A stretch of 11,196 nt of DNA from Acidimicrobiaceae bacterium (GTDB lineage Bacteria; Actinomycetota; Acidimicrobiia; Acidimicrobiales; UBA8592), in assembly GCA_002724825.1 (NCBI GenBank), contig PBPU01000029.1, forward strand, positions 1-11,196. The letters run 5' to 3'. Below are positions 5,865 through 11,196 of the stretch, in pieces. The notes under the pieces were generated by a model that saw only the letters and a program-made list of their open reading frames with translations, had not been told where the DNA came from and made no database searches. Both the position numbers and the translations under genes were made by a program. Each line of letters opens with the position of its first letter. Position 1 is the stretch's first letter.

Positions 5865-8244
5865 TTCAGTATCTAGCGCGATAGGCGCAGAAGAGAAAGT
5901 ACTATCATTAGAAACCGGCGTCCTTGCTGGTCAAGCTAATGGTTCGGTTGTAGTGACCATAGGAAGAACTAAGGTTCTTGTCACTGCCACATCTAATAAA
6001 AATGTCCGACCCGGAACTGACTTTTTCCCACTAACAGTTGATTTCGAAGAAAGAAACTATGCAGCAGGGAAAATTCCGGGTTCTTTCTTTCGAAGAGAAG
6101 GAAGAGCAAGCGAAACAGCAATCTTAGCTTGCCGTCTGACCGACAGACCTTTAAGACCTTTGTTTCCAGAAGGATTTAGAAATGATGTGCACATAGTAGC
6201 GACGGTTCTTGGAGCTGATCAGGAAAATCCTTATGATGTACCAGCTATTAATGCTGCTTCAGCAGCACTGTGTATCTCGGACATACCTTTTCAGGGTCCA
6301 CTTGGATGTGTCCGAATTGCGTACGACCAGAATGGGGAATGGATTTCTCTTCCGACCTATGAAGAAGGTGAAGAATCAACATTTGAAATGGTTGTTGCAG
6401 GGCGATTGCTTGATGATGGCGATGTAGCTGTCATGATGGTAGAAGCTGGAGGAACACCTGAATCTTGGAAGTACTACGAAGAAGGCGCTCCAAAAGTTGA
6501 TGAGGGTGTACTTGCTGCGGGACTAGAGTTTGCTAAAGGGCCGATTAAAGACGCTATTTCTCTTCAATCAGAACTAGTTCAGGTTGCTGGAGCAAAGGAA
6601 ACTATGGAAGTAGAAATAGCTGTCGACTACAGCGAAGAGATTTATGCTGCTGTTGAAGAGGAAGGCGCAGATCTAATCGCTGAAAGCCAGAAGATCGCTG
6701 ATAAAACGGCAAGAGGTGAAGCCGAAGCTCTTGCAGCCTCGAAGATCAAAGAGGGCCTATTAGAAACATTCGATGACGAAGATGCTGAAAAGCAGATTAA
6801 TGCGGCGATCCGTTCTTTGACTAAAAGCATAGTTAGAAAGAGGATCGTCGAAGAAGGCCTGAGGATAGACGGAAGAACTCCGGCTGACCTTCGTCCTTTA
6901 TCTAGCGATGTTGGGATTATCCCTACAGCGCATGGTTCCGGACTATTCCAACGAGGCGAAACTCAAGTTCTCAATATCACTACTTTGGGAACGAAGAGAA
7001 TGGATCAAATGATTGATGGGATAGACCCGATCACTCGTAAGAGGTATATGCATCATTACAATTTCCCACCGTTTTCAACAGGTGAAGCCGGATTTATGCG
7101 TGGTCCAAAACGACGCGAAATCGGTCATGGTGCTCTCGCTGAACGTGCCCTTCTTCCGGTAATTCCAAGTGAAGAAGAATGGCCCTACACCCTTCGACTT
7201 GTCTCAGAAGTGATGTCATCAAATGGATCTTCATCTATGGCTTCTGTTTGCTCTTCAAGCCTATCCCTGATGGATGCAGGAGTTCCTATTAAAGCTCCTG
7301 TGGCTGGTATCGCTATGGGCCTTGTTTACGCTGAAGGAAAGTACACGGCATTAACTGACATTCTCGGAGCCGAAGATGCATTTGGAGATATGGACTTTAA
7401 AGTAGCCGGAACATCAGACTTCATTACAGCCCTTCAATTAGATACAAAGATTGATGGTATCCCTGCAGAGGTTTTAGCTGCTGCTCTTAACCAAGCGAAA
7501 GAAGCTCGATTGGCAATCCTTGATGTGATGAAAGCAGCAATCTCTGAGCCTCGAGATGATGTTAGTGATGTAGCGCCAAAGATAATTAGCTTTGAGATAC
7601 CACTCGATAAGATAGGTGAAGTTATTGGTCCCAAAGGTAAGGTAATTAATGCCATGCAGCAGGAAACTGGTGCTGAGATCATTGTTGATGATGACGGAGT
7701 TGTTGGCACAGTAGCTATAGCCGGAACCGATCGTGATGCAGTTTATGAAGCTGAACGCCAAATTAACCTAATTCTTGACCCTCCGACAGCTGACGTGGGG
7801 GAGACCTACACAGGTAAAGTCGTCAATATTACTAATTTTGGAGCATTCGTTAATATTCTCCCTGGGCGAGACGGGTTGCTACATATTTCCAAGATCGGAG
7901 GGAATAAGCGCATCAACAAGGTCGAAGACGTGCTCGAATTAGGTCAAGAAGTAGAAGTACGCGTTGAAGACATTGATCCAAACGGAAAGATAAGCCTAGT
8001 TCCTGTAGAAGATGGTTCATCTGGAGACAATACTGAGAACGAAAATGATAACGATGAGGAAAATCCTGGAAAGGACGAAGATAAAAATAAGTCAACCAAT
8101 GATGATCCTAGAAGCTTTGAAGACGAATTCGAAGAAGGTTTAGTCGCTGATCTTGGTGATTTAGGTCCTCAAGCTGTGGGCAGAAAGAATTCTGGAAACA
8201 ACTCAAATCGTAAAGGCAAAGGACGAGGTGGGAGAAACAGATAG
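5851..8244 (+). CDS. pnp: Polyribonucleotide nucleotidyltransferase (PNPase)
   Basis: PNPase degrades RNA 3' to 5' by phosphorolysis and can also add tails; actinobacterial homologues have also been described as guanosine pentaphosphate synthetase (GpsI). The product is 797 residues. The first RNase PH-like core has ERNYAAGKIPGSFFRREGR and RLTDRPLRPLFP. An all-helical linker spans about 260-330. The second core has RIDGRTPADLRPL, HGSGLFQRGETQVL, FSTGEAGFMRGPKRREIGHG and ILGAEDAFGDMDF, with Asp509 and Asp515 matching the catalytic aspartate pair of the Escherichia coli enzyme. The KH domain has GPKG at 593-596, and an S1 domain covers about 651-720. Residues 721-797 are a low-complexity tail, first Asp/Glu/Asn-rich and then basic (NRKGKGRGGRNR). 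The ATG has a strong AGGAG 5 nt upstream. Confidence 0.98.
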   Translation: MAEAISVSSAIGAEEKVLSLETGVLAGQANGSVVVTIGRTKVLVTATSNKNVRPGTDFFPLTVDFEERNYAAGKIPGSFFRREGRASETAILACRLTDRPLRPLFPEGFRNDVHIVATVLGADQENPYDVPAINAASAALCISDIPFQGPLGCVRIAYDQNGEWISLPTYEEGEESTFEMVVAGRLLDDGDVAVMMVEAGGTPESWKYYEEGAPKVDEGVLAAGLEFAKGPIKDAISLQSELVQVAGAKETMEVEIAVDYSEEIYAAVEEEGADLIAESQKIADKTARGEAEALAASKIKEGLLETFDDEDAEKQINAAIRSLTKSIVRKRIVEEGLRIDGRTPADLRPLSSDVGIIPTAHGSGLFQRGETQVLNITTLGTKRMDQMIDGIDPITRKRYMHHYNFPPFSTGEAGFMRGPKRREIGHGALAERALLPVIPSEEEWPYTLRLVSEVMSSNGSSSMASVCSSSLSLMDAGVPIKAPVAGIAMGLVYAEGKYTALTDILGAEDAFGDMDFKVAGTSDFITALQLDTKIDGIPAEVLAAALNQAKEARLAILDVMKAAISEPRDDVSDVAPKIISFEIPLDKIGEVIGPKGKVINAMQQETGAEIIVDDDGVVGTVAIAGTDRDAVYEAERQINLILDPPTADVGETYTGKVVNITNFGAFVNILPGRDGLLHISKIGGNKRINKVEDVLELGQEVEVRVEDIDPNGKISLVPVEDGSSGDNTENENDNDEENPGKDEDKNKSTNDDPRSFEDEFEEGLVADLGDLGPQAVGRKNSGNNSNRKGKGRGGRNR

Positions 8245-8252
8245 TTTCTCCC
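8230..8252 (+). terminator. Perfect hairpin spanning the pnp stop codon
   Basis: GGGAGAAAC (8230-8238) is exactly complementary to GTTTCTCCC (8244-8252) around AGATA. The TAG stop (8242-8244) lies in the loop and the first base of the 3' arm. No strong T-tract follows. It may be a non-canonical terminator, or a 3' end that slows exonucleases or separates pnp from dapB. Confidence 0.5.
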
Positions 8253-8275
8253 TCTGCTGTCCTTTATAGAGCAGA
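8253..8275 (+). terminator. Second hairpin after pnp
   Basis: TCTGCT (8253-8258) pairs perfectly with AGCAGA (8270-8275) around an 11-nt loop. It directly abuts the preceding hairpin. No T-tract follows, so a termination role is only possible. Confidence 0.35.
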
Positions 8276-8303
8276 ACAATCACATCATTTCGAGTAATTA
8301 GCG

Positions 8304-8326
8304 CACAGTGGCCTCGCCACCGTGGC
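8304..8326 (+). promoter_or_regulatory. Compact three-arm inverted repeat before dapB
   Basis: GTGGC (8308-8312), GCCAC (8316-8320) and GTGGC (8322-8326) lie within 19 nt. The first and second form a 5-bp stem with a CTC loop, extended by CAC (8304-8306) with GTG (8322-8324) after one mismatch. As DNA the second and third are inverted copies around a single C, which suits a protein-binding site. It ends 11 bp before the dapB start. Confidence 0.45.
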
Positions 8327-8337
8327 ACAATCATAGT

Positions 8338-9105
8338 ATGGCAATAAAAGTTGGAGTACTCGGCGCATCAGGACGGATGGGTTCTGAGGTATGTAGGGCC
8401 GTAGTCAATGATCTTGACACTTCACTCGTATCAGCAATAGATGAGATGAACGTTGGCGAAAACGTAGCTGGGTCTGACGTGAGCATTACCGATGACTTTT
8501 CGGCACTCGAAGATGCTGATGTGATCGTAGACTTCACTGTTGCTGATTCTGCTCGGCGAAATCTGCAACGTGTGGCAAAAGCAGGGATTCATGCCGTAGT
8601 AGGAACTACCGGATTAACAGAATCAGACATAACAACATTAGGCAGCCTGTTTAAAGACAGTAACTGTGTCGTAGCTTCAAATTTTGCTATCAGCGCTGTC
8701 TTAATGATGCGCTTTTCGGAAATAGCGGCCCCACACTTTAATAACGTTGAAATCATCGAATATCACCATAACTCGAAGATTGACGCCCCATCAGGCACAG
8801 CGCTAACAACAGCTGAGCGCATAAGTGCATCATCTACTGAATGGGACGAAAGCTCTACAAGTAACCTCATACTTGGCGGAGCTAGAGGGGGAATAACAGA
8901 AGGTGGTATTCCAATTCACAGCGTTCGGATGGAAGGGATGGTAGCTCACCAAGATGTGATTTTTGGGACAGAGGGACAGACGCTTACTATCCGTCAAGAT
9001 AGTTATGACCGCTCATCGTTCATGCCTGGGGTATTACTAGCAGTTAAAAAAGTGAGGGACTTTCCTGGCGTCACGCTAGGACTTGAAGCACTACTCAACC
9101 TATGA
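8338..9105 (+). CDS. dapB: 4-hydroxy-tetrahydrodipicolinate reductase
   Basis: DapB uses NAD(P)H to reduce the DapA product in the diaminopimelate/lysine pathway, feeding both protein and peptidoglycan synthesis. From ATG 8338 the product is 255 residues, a normal length. The dinucleotide-binding loop is GASGRMG (G9, G12, G15). Other blocks are DVIVDFT, VVGTTGL, SNFAISAVLMM, EYHHNSKIDAPSGTA (His143/His144 and Lys147 in the catalytic region) and HSVRMEGMVAHQDVIFG. An in-frame GTG at 8308 would add ten residues unlike the family and would start inside an inverted repeat, so ATG is preferred. No good ribosome-binding site precedes the ATG, so leaderless translation is possible. Its stop overlaps the next gene as ATGA. 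Confidence 0.95.
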   Translation: MAIKVGVLGASGRMGSEVCRAVVNDLDTSLVSAIDEMNVGENVAGSDVSITDDFSALEDADVIVDFTVADSARRNLQRVAKAGIHAVVGTTGLTESDITTLGSLFKDSNCVVASNFAISAVLMMRFSEIAAPHFNNVEIIEYHHNSKIDAPSGTALTTAERISASSTEWDESSTSNLILGGARGGITEGGIPIHSVRMEGMVAHQDVIFGTEGQTLTIRQDSYDRSSFMPGVLLAVKKVRDFPGVTLGLEALLNL

Positions 9106-9857
9106 GAAAAGCTATTGTTCATATTCTTATAGGGGCTGCTGTAATTGTGATGGTCTTTATGGGGCTCTGGCAGCTAGATCGGTTAGATACCAAGCAGAAA
9201 CTAAACCAAGAAGTGCAAGAAAGAACAGCCGCTGCTCCCTTACCCATAGAAGAAGTAGTTGCAGTAAACGATCTATGGGAAATTGGTGGCTCTCTCGAAT
9301 TTAGAAGAGTTACTGCCACAGGTAAATATCGAGATCAAGACAATGTCCTAATAAGAAACCGCTCGCTAAACGGAGCTCCGGGATATTGGCTCCTCACCCC
9401 ACTCCTCATTGAGGAAGACCTAGCAGTCATTGTCAATAGGGGGTGGATTCCGCTAAGTGCAGAAGACTTTTCTCCTGAATCAGTCGGAGGGGTGCGAATC
9501 AGTGGCCTAATTCGAGAAACGACAGAAGCATCTGGTTTACAGAAAAGTGATCGAGCAGATGGAGTTTTAGAAAGCTTTGGGCGAGTAGATCTAAAGCGCT
9601 ATCAAGAGCAATTGAGCTATAAGATATATCCTGTTTTCATTCAACTGGAATCCCAAGAGCCAGAAAATCAAGATCAAGGCATACCACTCAAGCTAGAAAT
9701 CCCTAATTTTGATGATGGCCCCCACCTCAATTACGCAGTCCAGTGGTTCTGTTTTGCTGCAGTGTTTGCTATTGGATATCCAGTTGTTTTATGGCGGAAC
9801 AATAAAAAAGCCGGAGGAAAAAATAAACATTCGGAGATTCCAATCGACTATCTTTAG
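9102..9857 (+). CDS. SURF1-family cytochrome oxidase assembly protein
   Basis: SURF1 (Shy1) proteins are membrane factors that help assemble haem a-containing cytochrome c oxidase. The product is 251 residues, a normal bacterial length, with the expected layout: an N-terminal membrane segment (about 4-23) running into GLWQLDR (21-27), a large extracytoplasmic domain, and a second membrane segment (about 215-231) followed by a short basic tail. Family blocks include FRRVTATGKY, NRGWIPL (112-118) and DDGPHLNYAVQWF (204-216). The ATG overlaps the dapB stop by 4 bp, so translation is probably coupled. The function does not relate to lysine synthesis; the position between dapB and dapA is unusual compared with the thyX often found there in actinobacteria. 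Confidence 0.9.
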   Translation: MRKAIVHILIGAAVIVMVFMGLWQLDRLDTKQKLNQEVQERTAAAPLPIEEVVAVNDLWEIGGSLEFRRVTATGKYRDQDNVLIRNRSLNGAPGYWLLTPLLIEEDLAVIVNRGWIPLSAEDFSPESVGGVRISGLIRETTEASGLQKSDRADGVLESFGRVDLKRYQEQLSYKIYPVFIQLESQEPENQDQGIPLKLEIPNFDDGPHLNYAVQWFCFAAVFAIGYPVVLWRNNKKAGGKNKHSEIPIDYL

Positions 9858-9929
9858 TCGCATATTCGCAAAGAACTACTTCAAAGCGCTGCTATTCTCA
9901 AAGTAACGGCTTGTCAACGAAAGGCAACA

Positions 9930-10844
9930 ATGGCTCGATTCGGTAAAGTTTTAACGGCTATGGTTACGCCCTTCGGCGAATCAGGAGATTTAGATCTTGG
10001 TGTTGCAGCGTCTCTGGCAAAGTGGCTTATAGCTAATGGTAACGATGGTCTAGTTGTGGCTGGAACAACAGGAGAATCACCTACCCTAACTCATGATGAG
10101 CAAACTGAATTGATCGCAACCGTAGTGAATGCAGTTGATGCTCCTGTAATCGCAGGAGCTGGTAGTAATGACACCAGTGCAGCTATCGAGCTAACTCAAA
10201 AAGCAGATCAGGCTGGCGCTTCCGCAATTTTAAGTGTAACTCCCTACTACAACCGGCCTTCACAAGCTGGATTACTGGATCACTTCCGGGCGATCGCAGG
10301 AGCGACTGAACTTCCTATCGTTCTCTATGACATTCCCGCCCGAAGTGGAAGAAAAATTGAAACTAACACGCTACTTGAACTTGCACATACTGTAGACAAT
10401 ATTGTGGCCCTCAAAGATGCAGCTGGAGACCCGTCGGAAACTGCATACTTCTTGTCAGAAGCCCCCAAAGACTTTGAAGTATACTCAGGCGATGATTCAT
10501 TAACTTTGCCACTTCTGGCTATTGGCGCAGTGGGTGTTGTCGGTGTAGCTACCCATTGGACAGGACCTGAGCACCAAAAAATGATGCTCGCTATCGAAAG
10601 CGGAAATCTTGAAGAAGCAGGAAGAATAAACGCAAACTTGCAGAACTCTTTTCTATATGAGTCATCTCTTGAAGCTCCCAACCCCATCCCAGCAAAAGTT
10701 ATGATGGAATTGATCGGTTTCCAGGTAGGGAAAGGACGCCCTCCAATGCATTCTGTGCCAGCTAACCTTCGAGACCTAGCAGCAAAGGTCTTAGAAGAAA
10801 CTGAAATTGGGAAAAGCATCGAACCAGACTCATCAGGAGACTAA
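9930..10844 (+). CDS. dapA: 4-hydroxy-tetrahydrodipicolinate synthase
   Basis: DapA condenses pyruvate with aspartate semialdehyde in the first committed step of diaminopimelate/lysine synthesis. The product is 304 residues, a TIM-barrel of usual size. Lys162 in VALKDAAGD is the Schiff-base residue. GTTGESPTL (45-53) supplies the conserved Thr residues, VTPYYNRPSQ contains Tyr106/Tyr107, and YDIPARSG contains Tyr133 and Arg138, all matching the catalytic set of the Escherichia coli enzyme. AAAGG lies 5 nt before the ATG. A 72-bp gap after SURF1 shows nothing else. rnj begins 9 bp downstream, the dapA-rnj pairing typical of actinobacteria. The short acidic C-terminal extension (after about 295) is unremarkable. 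Confidence 0.96.
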   Translation: MARFGKVLTAMVTPFGESGDLDLGVAASLAKWLIANGNDGLVVAGTTGESPTLTHDEQTELIATVVNAVDAPVIAGAGSNDTSAAIELTQKADQAGASAILSVTPYYNRPSQAGLLDHFRAIAGATELPIVLYDIPARSGRKIETNTLLELAHTVDNIVALKDAAGDPSETAYFLSEAPKDFEVYSGDDSLTLPLLAIGAVGVVGVATHWTGPEHQKMMLAIESGNLEEAGRINANLQNSFLYESSLEAPNPIPAKVMMELIGFQVGKGRPPMHSVPANLRDLAAKVLEETEIGKSIEPDSSGD

Positions 10845-10853
10845 TCCCAAACT

Positions 10854-11196
10854 ATGGAAAAAGTACGGGTAACCTTTCTGGGAGGTTTAGGGGATATCGG
10901 TAGAAATTGTGCCGTTATCGAAAGCCTAAATCAGATACTAATTCTAGATTGTGGCCAGTTATTTCCTGATGAATATATGCCTGGAGCAAATTCAGTACTT
11001 CCTGACCTGCCGTATCTGTTGGATAGAAAAGAAAAGATCGTCGGATGCATCACGACTCATGCCCACGAAGATCACATCGGAGCTCTTCCTTATCTCCTTG
11101 AACATGTAGAATTCCCTATCTACGGATCGGCATTTACTCTTGGAATGATCAGAAACCGCCTAGAAGAGCGTCAACTTCTAAATCGTTGTGAGTTAA
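10854..11196 (+). CDS. rnj: Ribonuclease J, N-terminal part (cut by window end)
   Basis: RNase J is a metallo-beta-lactamase-fold nuclease with 5' exonuclease and endonuclease activity in mRNA decay and rRNA processing. The frame runs open from ATG 10854 to the right edge, giving 114 residues of an expected 550 or so. It begins MEKVRVTFLGGLGDIGRN, the usual start, then has DCGQLFPDE and PGANSVLPD. The metal-binding motif is HAHEDH at 69-74, followed by IGALPYLL. The AGGAG at 10835-10839 is 14 nt before the ATG, somewhat far. The beta-CASP and C-terminal domains lie outside the window. Whether it is RNase J1-like or J2-like cannot be told; most actinobacteria have one. Confidence 0.92.
   Translation, partial: MEKVRVTFLGGLGDIGRNCAVIESLNQILILDCGQLFPDEYMPGANSVLPDLPYLLDRKEKIVGCITTHAHEDHIGALPYLLEHVEFPIYGSAFTLGMIRNRLEERQLLNRCEL

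Noticed and set aside
8308..8337. GTG 8308 as the dapB start
   Set aside because: The extra ten residues are not found in the family, and the start would lie within the inverted repeat. The conserved N-terminus begins at ATG 8338.
9869..9903. Three CAAAG words between SURF1 and dapA
   Set aside because: Spacing is uneven (13 and 17 bp) and the words are short, so chance explains them.
10325..10819. A 164-codon minus-strand open frame inside dapA, and similar minus-strand frames in infB, pnp and ribF
   Set aside because: All are opposite strongly conserved genes, lack recognisable domains, and have no supporting ribosome-binding context.
1..11196. Mobile elements, CRISPR arrays, tRNA or rRNA genes, prophage or toxin-antitoxin modules
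   Set aside because: None was seen. All long frames match housekeeping genes in a conserved order, and no terminal repeats or regularly spaced repeats other than the 15-bp coding array are present.

Overview
The window is a contiguous, plus-strand run of bacterial housekeeping genes: the 3' tail of an upstream gene (probably nusA), infB, rbfA, truB, ribF, rpsO, pnp, dapB, a SURF1-family gene, dapA, and the 5' end of a ribonuclease J gene cut by the window edge. The gene order, the TruB C-terminal region, the PNPase KH loop GPKG, the Pro/Gly/Arg-rich linker of IF2 and the dapA-rnj neighbourhood all point to an actinobacterium. The moderate GC content (roughly mid-40s percent by eye) and the presence of SURF1 suggest an uncultured, perhaps marine, Acidimicrobiia-like lineage; that placement is an inference. 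Nothing suggests phage, transposon, CRISPR, tRNA, rRNA or recent gene transfer.

Layout. Positions 1-101 encode an acidic tail made of a 15-bp tandem repeat. Positions 180-5190 hold a translation and RNA-modification block: infB starts at TTG, rbfA and truB overlap by 8 bp, and ribF follows a short gap. A 148-nt leader with small hairpins precedes rpsO (5339-5608). A 242-nt, strongly structured leader then precedes pnp (5851-8244). A perfect 9-bp hairpin spans the pnp stop codon, followed by a second hairpin. dapB (8338-9105) comes after another compact inverted repeat and overlaps the SURF1 gene by ATGA. dapA (9930-10844) follows, then rnj starts 9 bp later.

How the genes fit together. IF2, RbfA and S15 serve ribosome assembly and initiation, TruB modifies tRNA, RibF makes FMN and FAD, and PNPase and RNase J are the two main 3' and 5' RNA-decay enzymes. 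DapA and DapB are consecutive steps toward diaminopimelate and lysine. SURF1, a cytochrome oxidase assembly factor, lies between them, so the organism probably respires aerobically with an aa3-type oxidase.

No new multi-gene system is visible. The most interesting non-coding signal is the pnp leader. There a single strand (5762-5771) can pair either with an upstream partner (10 bp) or with a downstream copy (7 bp, GGAA loop), and the ribosome-binding site and start codon sit in a chain of end-to-end small hairpins. This is the position of the known Actino-pnp RNA element, but whether the structure matches that family cannot be settled here.
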